In this document: in pieces, positions 24,051 to 34,929 of the stretch
Position numbering within the stretch: the stretch's first letter is position 1
Layout: every line of letters starts with the position of its first letter
Assembly: GCA_037501455.1 (NCBI GenBank)
Contig: CM074858.1
Coordinates: 96,754,001-96,818,000 of the forward strand
From: Lantana camara
Taxonomy: Eukaryota > Streptophyta > Magnoliopsida > Lamiales > Verbenaceae
Length of the DNA stretch: 64,000 bases
Direction: 5' to 3'
Made by a program: the position numbers and the translations under genes
The notes under the pieces: model-generated
Databases searched by the model: none
The model's input: the letters and a program-made list of their open reading frames with translations, nothing else
Told to the model about the DNA's origin: nothing

Positions 24051-24828
24051 CCTTTCCTACTCATACAAAGGTGGAATAAAGCAATAAATTATTATGCATG
24101 CTAATTCTAGAAATTTAACATAAATAGATGTTTAAATTGAGGCATCTTTCACACAACCAAATTAGTGCAACATTTACTGTAATTTAATTCCCTCACATGC
24201 ACTCTGCCTAATTTCCCCAATATAGTTTAGGAAATACGAAAACCTGCTAAATCTTGTTTCATTAAAATAGCACAGCATTAAAACTTTGCATAAAAATTCA
24301 AGAATTGACAAGTAACGACCCATGTGCGAGACTGGCACATAATTCTGAGAATTTCTTTTATCATATATAACAGGGTTATGGGGTCTTTTCCCATCAAGTT
24401 AGTGAGAGAATTATTCTTTAACAAGTTTGTTTGTTGACGGAAAATCTGATATTGGTTGAGGACTTGGCCGTGTAGTTAACCTGAATTTGAGATCTGTTAC
24501 AATGTAAAGCACTTCTTTGTTTGGTTTTGTACCAAATTGAGTTGCAGTTTGTTGATGATGGAGAGTTTCTTTGTATTCTGCCGGGCTTCTTTGAGTGATT
24601 GACATCGATAATATTTCGTTTTGCAGAATTGTCCTGGCTTGTCACTACAGCTAATCGACAAGTCTACGCAAACCTGCTCCGGCAAACAGTGCATCGCTGT
24701 TTCGGAAGGGCATGTTCATACTTTATGTGCGACCTACATCCTCCCATATGGTTATATGATATTGTTTTCTCCAAATTCACTTCTGATGCTTTTATTTGAA
24801 CTTTCACTCTTCACCAGCTAACTTACCT
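24051..24828. other. Intergenic or intron-like DNA with one exon-like block
   Basis: Mostly T-rich intron-like sequence. At 24627, after a TTTTGCAG acceptor, an open stretch of about 30 codons (NCPGLSLQLIDKSTQT and on) reads like protein, but no family was recognised and no matching donor follows. It could be a piece of the same captured gene as the PI4-kinase fragment downstream. Confidence 0.3.
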
Positions 24829-26627
24829 GACTGTAGGCAGGAGCACCTTGCTGTGCAACTGATCTGTCACTTTTATGGTAGGTTCCCAAATCCCATGAGA
24901 AATTAAACTTCACTTTTATGCCTTGTTCTGCCTTTATTATTATTGTTCACTTTTGCTTGGTTGAAATATTTCGTCTTACCAATGTACGTGGACTTGTTAA
25001 GATTGAGAAGAAATTTGAATAGGGTTATGTTCCCTTATAATTATGTGCTAAGGTGATCTCATGAAAATAAAATGTGTTGATAATTACCCCTGCTGATATA
25101 AATGTGTTGCTGAGAGCCTGAGAAGATGTAAAGCTGGGTTTTTTTTGTAAAAATATTGTACTTTTTGCCCATATCGCAAAACTATTGTAGTTTTCGAAAG
25201 TATTGCAAATTTATTGTAAGCCGATTATTAGTGTAATGGACTTCAGTGCATATTTCTTTTTTAGGATTTTTAATGAAACCGGTTTTAATTAATTTTTGTT
25301 TAGTTTTTTTATAAAATTTAAAGAAATTAACTAAAATAAAAGAAAAAAGAGTTATTTACATATTTCACCCCTGTGTTAGGTGAAATGGACAAAAAAAACC
25401 CTATGTTACAAATATGGTCACAGAAAACCCTGTGTTTTCAAAAATTTTCCTTGGAAACCCTGTGTTACAAAAATTAACACAAAAAACCCTGTGTTTTTCA
25501 AAATATTTGATCAATATTTTGAAAAACACAGGGTTTTTTGTGTTAATTTTTGTAACACAGGGTTTCCAAGGAAAATTTTTGACATATTTGTAACATAGGT
25601 TTTTTTTTTTGCCTATTTCACCTAACACAGGGGGTATGGTGTAAATAACTCAAAGAAAAAATATCAAATCGGTTTTACCATAACCAGTTCTGTTTATCAT
25701 TCAATTTATTTCTAAATTAGAAGAAACGAAATTAAAATTAAGGGAAAACATGAAACAGGTTTCACCATGACCGGTTTTCTTTTTCATTCAATTTTTTTTT
25801 CTGTAATTTCAAGAAATAAATTAAAAGAAAAGAAAAACATGAAACTGGGTTACTTTTCTCAGTTTTTTAAAATTATTTCTGTAATTTCGATCCGTTGATA
25901 TAAATGTGTTGGTGAGTAGATGTAAAACTGTCACCATTGAAGGGTCTTGAAATCCCTGACAAGGCACTTGATTTAAGACGTGGCGTTAGCTGAGGCCTAT
26001 AATCATTTTATTTCAACTCCTGCTGTTAATTTGTCTAAAAATCTGTATGAAATTGTTACATTTCATGTGCTAATTTACAAATAGAATGGAAGATTAACAT
26101 CAGGTTTTGTGAAAAAGCTCTTCTATATATCACATACTGAGACCACAACTATGCACACTTCATTATATCTTATCATCTGAAGTTCTGATGTTCAAGAAAA
26201 ATTGCACATAGGCATTTGATTTACATCTCACCTACTGAAATCTTGTGAATTAATGGTGAGATGACATTGGAATGCAAATAAGTCATGTTCTTATTACTTG
26301 AATTAATTTCTTTGTGCTTATTTTGGCAAATATTTAATTCCAGGAAGCTGGTTTGCCTCTCTGGCTGCGTCCATGTGAAGTATTAGTCACTTCGATCCTC
26401 TTATACAGCTCTTATCGGAACAATCCCGGACACGGTAATTTTATAGGTTTGATGAATTATCTTAAAATGTCCTTTACAATCGTATACTTATTTGTCAATA
26501 CTTTCTCTCCAGGCGTCAATTCATTCGATCAAAAGTAGGTTTCCCAATATATTTCAAGTTTGCCTAGGACTTCTTTGTTGACAGGTATTAAAGAAAATTC
26601 ACCCAGCTTTTTAAGCTTGACCAGGTA
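24829..26627 (+). pseudogene. Phosphatidylinositol 4-kinase beta fragment (catalytic domain), broken
   Basis: Three exon pieces read as the plant PI4K-beta catalytic region. 24829-24877 encodes DCRQEHLAVQLICHFY and ends at a GTAGGT donor. About 26344-26433 encodes EAGLPLWLRPCEVLVTS and, after 4 extra bases (ATCC near 26395), an out-of-frame stretch matching SYTALIGTIPDT. 26515-26627 encodes ASIHSIKSRFPN and then decays with further frame changes. The acceptor before the second exon appears mutated (GGCAA where GGCAG is expected near 26330). The remaining exons for the kinase core, including the DRH and DFG region, are absent. Introns are retained, so this is a DNA-level duplicate or a captured fragment, not a processed copy. 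The intact enzyme makes PI4P at the trans-Golgi; this copy cannot. Confidence 0.7.
25349..25651. mobile_element. 303-bp foldback MITE with 10-bp TSD AAAGAAAAAA
   Basis: Ends GAGTTATTTACA and TGTAAATAACTC are inverted, and AAAGAAAAAA is duplicated exactly at 25339-25348 and 25652-25661. Nearly the whole element is one hairpin with its centre near 25507. Each arm is built from a short repeated unit (ACCCTGTGTT followed by about 12 A/T-rich bases). The frames on both strands are mirror translations of this palindrome, not genes. The 10-bp duplication suggests mobilisation by a Mutator-like transposase, although the run is A-rich. Confidence 0.85.
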
Positions 26628-27054
26628 AATGACTTTCTTATGGTTGACAATGCTAATTAGTTCTAATGTTCTATCTTTGCCTGTTCTATTAATAAAATTG
26701 AACATGTGAGTCTTAAACCTTTTTTTTTTTGTCAACAATTTTTAAACTAAAAAATTATATTTTTGCGTTATCTCACCGCGCACAAGGCTGCACCGCTCTC
26801 TCACCCGTACTATCTTTCTATGCCTCATATCACGCCTTTTTTTGTCGCTGCCTGCTCCCACTGCCATCGCCATCGCTGATGCTGCTGCTGCCGCCACTGC
26901 CACTGCTACGCACCACTGGCTTTTTCTTCAACTTTTTTTTTACACCTTAAATACGTATTTTTACAAAAGAAAAATAACTCTTACCTTTCGGAGTGCAAGA
27001 CCATTCCTTTAGCATGCGGTTGCCCGTGTGTGGAAAATGAATGATGTCCTGGAC
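26628..27054. other. Intergenic DNA, no gene seen
   Basis: Contains a T run and a C/T-rich stretch (26780-26930) whose open frame is low-complexity. Nothing recognised. Confidence 0.4.
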
Positions 27055-28735
27055 TTGATCGATAGTGAGTGAGTACCGATGCCCATATATTTCAAAAGAA
27101 CACGTCCTCTTATCTCATTACATGGTCTCTATGAATTCGCGACTTAGCCGGGGATAAGTGTTGACTTTGTTGTTGATGACACATGTCTACCCCATATTTT
27201 CAAAACGTAATATTTTCCCAATTATTAATTTTCAATTATCATATCACCGATTGATAACCTACCGGATCTTAGAGAACTTCTCCTTGACGAAAATTAATTA
27301 TCAAGTTTGATAGCTTTGACGATCAGGTATCTTACTGATTAACTATCACTCTATTTTGATAAACTGACATGTTTTGTGTCAAATAATGATTCGGTAGGAT
27401 TAATTTCGAAAATTTAGGAAAGTTAAGCTCCCTTAGAATTCGCCAACCGCCAGATAACAATTTGGAAGAATCAATTCCAAAGAGATTAGGAAACTTGAGA
27501 TACCTCAAAATTCTCCATTTGTCAAATAACAATTTGATATGATTAATTCTAGAGAGTTTAGGAAATTTGAACAAACATTTGGCAGTCTCGGGATTGAAGG
27601 CAAATTATTTCCATGGTCTCATTCCAACCGTATTTACAATGGATTGTGCTATATTATCTCTTAATTTGAACGGAAATAAATTGCAAGGAAAGTTGCCCCG
27701 ATCTCTGACCAATTGTGTAGGTCTAGAAGTTATTGATATTGGAAATAATAAAATACAATACAAGTTTTTCTTTTGGTGGGGGATGGAACCTCTGTAGGAG
27801 CTTCGAGTCCTTGTGTTGAGGACAAATAGATTCTATGGTACCATATTTCTCACTTCGAAGGCTACCATTCCATTTCCTAAATTGCAAGTTTTTGATATAT
27901 TGCAAAATAAATTTACGGGCTTTTACCTAAGAGATATTTGGAGAATTTTGTGGTCATGATAAGTGCCAAGGAAAATATAATGAAAGAGATAAGATCGTTT
28001 TCATTTTTGGATGTGTCAAAACATTAGTTTTCATCTTATGATGAGTCGTTAGTATTAGTTTTGAAAGGTATGACGCATTCAATAGAGAGAATATTGGCAA
28101 TCTTCATAATCATTGACTTGTCAAGCAACAAATTTAATGGGAGTATTTCTCCTTTTTTTCGAAACCTTAATTCCGTAAGGTATTTGAATTTGTCTCACAA
28201 AAGCCTTACAGGATAGATGTCAACATTTCTTGCAAATATAACTATTCTTGAGTCGTTGGATCTCTCATCAAACCAATTGGTGGGCAAAATCCCTTGAGAG
28301 CTGACAAAGTTGACATTTCTTACTTCAATTTGGTATTGGTTAGTATTCTACATTTGAGAATGATTCATACATGGGAAACTCAAGATTATGTGGACTTCCA
28401 TTGACAGAAAAGTGTCACGACAAACTTGTGCCTGCAATAGAATCTTCACAAGAAAGTGATGGTCCTGATTTTTTAAATGGATTTATATGGGGTATGGATT
28501 TGGAAGCTTAGTTGTTGGGGTAGTTTCTTGCCAGTTAATCTTTTTTTGACATTGAATACCCAGATATAAGAAAAACTAGGAAACCCACAAGGAACTTAGT
28601 TTTTGTTCCTGAATAGCGGGTAGACCTACAAGGAATGTAGTTCTAAGGAGTAATTGGTTGTAGATCAAATTAGTTAAATTGTGATCTTTTCCTATTTTAG
28701 TTGAAACACTTGAATTATTGGTCCTAGAAGTAAAC
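27055..28735 (+). pseudogene. LRR receptor-like protein pseudogene, left arm of an inverted duplication
   Basis: On the plus strand this is the C-terminal half of a plant RLP of the Cf/Ve type. Order: LRRs (LNLNGNKLQGKLPRSLTNC, 27655-27715), a variable island (27800-27990), further LRRs (IDLSSNKFNGSISPF, YLNLSHKSLTG, LESLDLSSNQLVGKIP, 28110-28300), the cap NSRLCGLPLTEKCHDK (28367-28417), an acidic stretch, a short membrane segment (NGFIWGMDLEA), and a basic cytoplasmic tail ending VFVPE near 28615. It is broken by stops (for example at 28215 and 28297, where the right arm has CAG and TGG) and frame changes. The intact family forms cell-surface immune or developmental receptors. Confidence 0.75.
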
Positions 28736-28884
28736 CTTGTTTTGCAAGGCTAATCGGATAAACAGTAAATACTAAATTTTATCGAGGCATAATAAAAATT
28801 GGGAAAAAGAGAGGAAGAACACTTATAGTCACCAAAGATAAAAAAGTACAAATTTATATACTCTTCTACGACCAATAATTCAAG

Positions 28885-30562
28885 AGTTTCAACTAGAATG
28901 GGAGAAAACCACAATTTAACTAATTTAATTTACAATGAACTTTCGCTGAAACCACATTCGTCGTAGGTCTGCCCTTTTTGTTGTATTCAAGACTAAAAAT
29001 TAAGTTCTCTAGCCATCCGGGCACTCCATGTCAGAAAAAGATTAACTGGCCAACAACTACTCCAACTAAGCTTCCAAATTCGTACCCCACTTAAATCTAT
29101 TTAAAAAACCAGGACCATTACTTTCCTGTGAAGATTCTATTGTAGGCACAAGTTTTTTCTCCTTACACTTTTCTGTCAATGGAAGTTCGCATAATCTTGA
29201 GTTTTCCATCTATGAAACATTCTCGAATGTAGAAAACTGACCGATACCTAATTGAGGTAGCTACCCAACAATATTATTATATGACAGGTTTAATTTAGTA
29301 AGAAATGTTAACTTTGTCAGCTCCCAAGGAATTTTGCCCACCAATTGGTTTGAAGAGAGATCCAATGACTCAAGAATAGTTATATTTGCAAGAAATGTTG
29401 GCATCTGTCCTGTAAGGCTATTGTGAGACAAATTCAAATACCTTACGGAATTAAGGTTTCTAAGAAAAGGAGAAATACTTCCATTAAATTTGTTGCTTAA
29501 CAAGTCACTGATTATGAAGGTTGCCAATATTCTCTCTATTGAATGTGTCATACCTTTCAAAACCAATACTAATGACTCAATCATAAGATGAAAACTAATT
29601 TTTCGACACATCCAAAAGTGAAAAAGATCTTATCTCTTTCATTGTATTTTCATTGGCATTTATCATGGCCACAAAATTCTCCAAATATCTCTTAGGTGAA
29701 AGAGCCCGTAAACTCATTTTGCGATATATAAAAAACTTGCAATTTAGGAAATGGAATGGTAGTCTTCCAAGTGAGAAATATGGTACCATGGAATCTATTT
29801 GCCCTCAACAGAAGGACTCGAAGCTCCGACAGAGGTTCCATCCCCCACCAAAAGAAAAACTTGTGTTGTATTTTATTATTTCCAATATCAATAACTTATA
29901 GACCTACACAATTGGTCAGAGATCGGGGCAACTTTCCTTGCAATTTATTTTCGTTCAAATTAAGAGATAATATAGCACAATCCTTTTAAATATGGTTGGA
30001 ATGAGACCATGGAAATAATTTACCTTCAATCTCAAGACCGCCAAATGTTTGTTCAAATTTCCTAAACTCTCCAGAATTAGTCATATAAAATTGTTATTTG
30101 ACAAATGGAGAATTTTGAGGTAGCTCAAGCTTCCCAAACTCTTTGGAGTTTATGCTTCCAAATTATTGTCAGGCAGTTGGCTAACTTTAAGAGAGCTCAA
30201 CTTTCCTAAACTCCTCGGAATTAATCCTACCAAATTGTTATTGACACAAAAGATGTCAGTTTATAAAAATAGGGTGATAGTTGGAATTAGAAAGGTAGCC
30301 GATCGTCGAAGGTATCAAACTTGAAATTTGATTTTCGTCAAGAAGAAGTTCTCTTAAATCTTGTAGGTAATCAATATTCGGTGGTATGGTACCTTGAAAT
30401 TAAAGATTGGAAAAATATTACTTTTTGAGAATATTGGGTGGACAAATTTCATCAACAACAAAACCCACACTTACTCCGAGGTAACCTGCGAACTCACGGA
30501 GACATGTAATGGGATAAGAGGATGTGTTTGAGCATTGATACTCGCTCAATGTCGATCACATG
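28885..30562 (-). pseudogene. LRR receptor-like protein pseudogene, right arm of the inverted duplication
   Basis: Inverted copy of 27055-28735. The stretch 29261-29611 stays open for 116 codons and carries clean LRRs (LNSVRYLNLSHNSLTGQ, LESLDLSSNQLVGKIPWE), so this arm is less damaged than the left. In a 157-base stretch of LRR sequence I counted 8 differences between arms (about 95% identity); elsewhere divergence and indels are greater. Stops and frame changes still prevent a full product. Upstream (29600-30450) are further LRR pieces and a TTACATGTCTCCGTGAGTTC region matching the left arm at about 27115. Confidence 0.75.
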
Positions 30563-31350
30563 CTATATGAATGGAGTAATCTGGCACACCGTAATAAGGT
30601 GTGGAAATTTTTTTCGGTTACCCATACTAATAAAACATACGATCCGAGTATGACCAAGAACACCTTGATTAATGACCCAGTTTGGCGAATTGTGCACAAG
30701 ATCCTCACCGCGTTGATTTTTTATTGGAAGGAGAGTATGGGAAATGTGACATGGTGGGCGTTGTACATCCTCTATTTAATGAGGGAGAAGATAAGGTTTA
30801 ACACCATATATCTATCAACGTTGCAAATTGAGACAAGACGGAGTTGGTGATGGGCGATTTTATAAGTTTGATTGCACTAGATCTTGGTATAAACCCTGAC
30901 GACGAGAGACCGATCGATGAGTCTATCCCGGTGGATGAACGCGTTTTGAGGAGCATGAACCTAATCAAATGGTGGGATGAGCCATTGAAACCAATAGGTC
31001 TTTTGGTGGCCAAAGGAGGTCCGACCCAACTTGAGAGAGGTTATGCCCAGTGCATCATCGATCATGATCAAATGATGGAGGACGAAGAACTTGAGCCACC
31101 GCTGAATGATAACGAGAACAAGTCTCAAGCCCCAGTCTTGGACCTCGCTAACCTTGAGACAAAAGGAGACCCCGACCCCAACTCGTGAGAGGTTATGCCC
31201 GGGGCATCGTCGATCGTGATCAAATGATGGAAGAGGGTGAAGAACTTGAGCCACCACTAACTGATAATGAGAACGAGCCTCAGGCCCCCACCCTGGACCA
31301 GGCCAAATTTGAACTTTGAAGAGAGACTTTAGAATCTGGAAGCTCAATAC
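30560..31350 (+). pseudogene. Athila-type accessory ORF remnant
   Basis: Two overlapping frames (30560-30850 and 30844-31188) read LINDPVWRIVHKILTALIFY, then WWALYILYL and MGDFISLIALDLGI. This resembles the conserved core of the extra protein that Athila elements encode downstream of pol (pattern: D-P-V-h-R-h-I-H-+-h-L, W-x-L-Y-h-L, then G-x-h-h-T-x-I-A). A C-terminal acidic region and a coiled-coil-like stretch (31351-31450, DELVVSLTNELRVLNTNMNA) follow after stops. The function of the family is not settled; it has been discussed as env-like. This copy is frameshifted. Confidence 0.55.
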
Positions 31351-33042
31351 ATGTCCCTTGATGAGCTTGTCGTCTCTCTCACGAATGAACTACGGGTATT
31401 AAACACCAACATGAACGCCCGTTTAGATGCTATTCAGAATAGCATGGCAACTTTCTTTCAAAGCTTCCAACACCCACCACAGCACCACCTCCCCCTCCTC
31501 CGTAATTTTCTCCTTGATGTATTAAGTTATGTTATAATTTTAGGATTTGCACTTTATTTCACTTAGATAATTATATGTTTTGAATTGTCATAGATTCGAT
31601 ACTTCTTGTGAATACGACATGTATAAGGATGCTGTAATTAACTTTGGCATGATCGTTCTACTTTGCTTTATAATATTCTTGTGTTTCCCTCTATATATAT
31701 TCGTGTTATGTATTTTATGCAGTTGTGTTACAGGAATTGGATACGTTATGCGTGTCCCGTTTTCGATTTCTTCATGAACAGGGAGTCCCTTTGAACTTTT
31801 ATATATTTGCATGCGATTATTGAGAATTCTAAGTGTGGGGGGAATTAATTATGTTTAATATTTGCTTGATTAAACTAGATACTGCTTCTTGTTGAATAAT
31901 TTTACTTTGAATGTGCAATTTGACTCTACCTTTTGGATATTTTTTCTTAGGATGATTGTCAAATTGTTGCATGATTGGGTTAGGCTAGTTGAATGCACGA
32001 ACACTTGTGTAATTTTCTATTAGATTAGTGGGATAGCATGCCCTCCTCTTCGTACACTTTTTGAATGAATCTATGCACTTTAATCACTTAGAGGACATTT
32101 ATGCGCCTCAAATAAGGCTAAAAGTATGAATTAGATTGCGTTTGAGTGCCTATTGAGGCAAAATTAATAACCGACGAGTGATGAGGGAAATGACTTAGGC
32201 GTTCATTGTCATTTGAGCCTTTTTAGCCTTCACTAAAAGCACAATCCGATTGACCCTCATTAAGCCTCATTGTTGTGCTTGTTCTTTCATAGCCACATTA
32301 ATAAGTGTTAATTAGCAAAACAAAAAGTACTTTCTACCTACTTGTTTTATTGCACCGTACTTGCTCTTTTGTGCGAATGATTATAAAGCTCTCGACCCTA
32401 TCTCGAAAGAAAACGCGAGAAAAGAAAAGTGAGAAGAGAAGAAGAATGAAAGTTCAAGAAAAAAATCGAAAGAAGAAGAAGAGAAAAGAAAAACAAAGAC
32501 CAGAAAAAAAAATACACTGAGGATGGTGAAAAACCAAGGAAGAATGTATACAAGCATCCTAATGTGGGAGAGTTAGACATTAGATAGGCGAAAAGTGCCT
32601 CATTTGCATGTTAAGCACTCGATAGATGTAAGTTTCGGTGTGTTGAGCCAGTATCCAAAATTTCACTACCCTTAAAAACGTGAGCCTACATTACAAGCCG
32701 AGAAAAGCCCTAACGATTCTAAGTCATGAGTTGGCTGTATTAGCGGAGATAGACATGAAAAATGTACTTCTAAAATATAGTTTGGTACTTAGAAAAAATT
32801 CATAAATTAATCCGAGTGATTGTTGTGCATTCTTTCGTTCAAATCACATACTTACACAAGGGTATGCTATTTACACTTTTTTTATATTGAATTTTATACT
32901 TGTAAGTAGTGTGTTCGATAGACTAGACTCGGTTATTGCAACGAATTGATTGACCTTCGTGAATTTGTTCAAAAGTGGATTGTCTTTTCAATCGTTCTTG
33001 GTATTACTCGAGGACGAACAACAATTCTATTGTGGGGGAGAT
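30563..33042 (+). mobile_element. Internal 3' part of an Athila-like gypsy element
   Basis: Contains a decayed ORF (30563-31350), then a long non-coding stretch with a purine-rich run (32405-32520), and ends in the polypurine tract TTGTGGGGGAGAT directly before an LTR start at 33043. This layout (extra ORF downstream of pol, long 3' region, GTGGGGG tract) is that of Athila elements. No pol is present; the 5' part was lost or replaced at the junction with the RLP inverted repeat. Confidence 0.6.
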
Positions 33043-34021
33043 TGTCAAATTGATTCTTCACTTCCATTTGAGCTTAATTTTTATCCTTATATTGTTGTGT
33101 TTATGCGTTGGTATGTCATTCTTTGGTCCTTTGTAGGCGTATATCACTTTGGAGTGGTCAAAGACAAAACCGTAGCAGAAATGAGACCTTAAAATTCAAA
33201 AATGGGAGCTTGACGGTTTAGAGCCATAACTTAGAGAGTTACTGCCATCTTCCACAACTGTGAGATTTTCAGGCTTTAAATCGCCACGACAATGGGACAA
33301 ATTTCAGATATAATCTGTTGAAGAGTCGTTTCCAATGCATTTTGAGCCACGGCTAGGGAAGCTGAAGTTCAAAACGCATTTTTATTAGTTCCAAGGCCGT
33401 GGGATGTTCCATGACCTGTGGTAGGAGGACACAATTTTTGTGTTTTTATGCTAATTTTAAATCTTATATTTGGGAGGCCTTCATTTTATACGAGAATACA
33501 TATACTTGGAGGCTTGGAGCTTATAGAGAAAACCTAGAAGCATTCCCTTTCATACCTTGCATCCTAGAAGCTTTCATTGAAGATTTTAGCATAGATTTGT
33601 ATCATTTTCCTACCTGAAACAATTTCTTGTCTTAATCTTTTCTTTTCATTAGCTTTATTGTTGATCAAGTATTTAAACTAATTCCTCTGGACTTCAGGCG
33701 CTAGGATATGTATTAAAGATTTATGACTTTGATGATTAATTATTGGTTTGATTTAATGAATATGAGCACATTCAAACTAATTTTAATGTTGTGTTGCTTT
33801 ACTTATTTGTGGCATTGTGTGATTGTTCGATAAAATGCCTTAGGGAGTGTTTGCAAACTCTAAAAATAAGCACTTATGATATAAGTAAAAATAAATCAGA
33901 ATCCAGAAGCAGCTCAGGGCATGCTTCTGGATTCTGCTTACCACTTATTCAGTTTTTTGTCGTTAATTAAATTTTGTTTTAGACAATAATATCCTCATTA
34001 AAATATTATTATTCCTTAATT

Positions 34022-34840
34022 TGATGAGGTCAAAATGCGCTCGTCCCACGTTTGGACACGTGGCACTTAAAAGACAGCGACACCTGTCCTGCGATCACGA
34101 CAATCGTACACGAGCGTCGAAACCCTCGAAGTGCCAGTATCCTCCCAGAACGCGTGCTGTCTCTATCGCCTCTACACGTGATCATTGTTACCGCTCTTCC
34201 ACGAGCGTCATTCACAATGCATGGTTAACAATCAAGGGAAGCCCTCTTCGAGCACTACATTCCCTCAGAGGGGCTTTCGCTCTGATTCGTTACATAAGCC
34301 CTGGCCCTCATCCCCTAGCGGATTCCTTGGCCGCCAAGGCTTTAGTTGACAACGAGCGTGATCTCCAGCCCTCGTTACCAACTCCCCAAACGGCACTCTG
34401 ACACATCGTACATGCCCGCGCACCTGCCACTGTTATCAACACCATCTTTCACCAGCTTTTGCAGAGAATATTCCTCCTAGGTTTCTCTCGCAACGCCACG
34501 TGTTAGGGCAACATTCGGCCAGGACCACATGGCGTAAATAACTAAAGGGTCCCTGACCCTCAACTATAAATAGGTATGGTCATCTTCTCCACTGTAAGCT
34601 CTTTCCATTACAACCACTTCATACTTAACACTTTCTCTTTCAGATCTTCATCTGACTTGAGCGTCAGAGAGCGAAACTGGGAATCACCCCCAGTTCCCCC
34701 AGCGTGGCCTTCTGACTTTGTCTGTGTGTTTGTCCTAGCAGGTAGAACCCCCATCTTTTCCGGCGAACCTCAACTGGCTTTCCCCTTCTAAACAAATTCT
34801 AAAGTGATCGGACTCTGTAACCCATATTCAGAACCCATCA
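34022..34840 (+). repeat. 5' LTR of the gypsy element
   Basis: Starts TGATGAGG and ends CCCATCA. It differs from the 3' LTR at about 13 of 819 positions by my count (1.6%), nearly all transitions, with no length change. The open frame 34021-34401 occurs in both LTRs only because they are duplicates; it is not considered a gene. Confidence 0.95.
34565..34572 (+). promoter_or_regulatory. TATA box of the gypsy 5' LTR
   Basis: TATAAATA within CAACTATAAATAGG, followed about 30 bp later by CTTCTCCACTGTAAGC, the expected start of R. The same box is at about 58210-58217 in the 3' LTR. Confidence 0.7.
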
Positions 34841-34844
34841 TTTT

Positions 34845-34862
34845 TGGCGCCGTCTGTGGGAA
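34845..34862 (+). other. Primer binding site of the gypsy element
   Basis: TGGCGCCGTCTGTGGGAA starts 4 bases after the 5' LTR. The first 9 bases, TGGCGCCGT, are complementary to the 3' end of plant tRNA-Asp; the rest is the conserved sequence seen after the LTR in many plant gypsy elements. Confidence 0.8.
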
Positions 34863-34929
34863 CACCAGTTCTCAATCCATTTCTTTCCTTCTGCTAGTTG
34901 AAAAGCGAACACCCAGAATCTTCTCAATC

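Larger units (their letters stand above)
27055..30562. repeat. Large inverted repeat, arms about 1.7 kb, spacer about 150 bp
   Basis: The reverse complement of 28885-30562 tracks 27055-28735 from end to end: the GATCGATAGTGAGTGAGTA/GATCGACATTGAGCGAGTA outer ends, the LRR core, and the inner TTGAATTATTGGTC block at 28709 and 28876. The spacer is about 28736-28884. A transcript through it could form a long hairpin. Confidence 0.8.

Noticed and set aside
25380..25628. Two long frames on opposite strands with nearly the same protein
   Set aside because: They are the two arms of the foldback MITE palindrome translated on each strand.
26729..26950. 73-codon frame rich in Leu, Pro and Ser
   Set aside because: Translation of a C/T-rich simple sequence.
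34021..34401. 126-codon frame repeated at 57612-58046
   Set aside because: Both copies lie in the duplicated LTRs of the gypsy element; the similarity is explained by LTR identity and no protein feature is seen.
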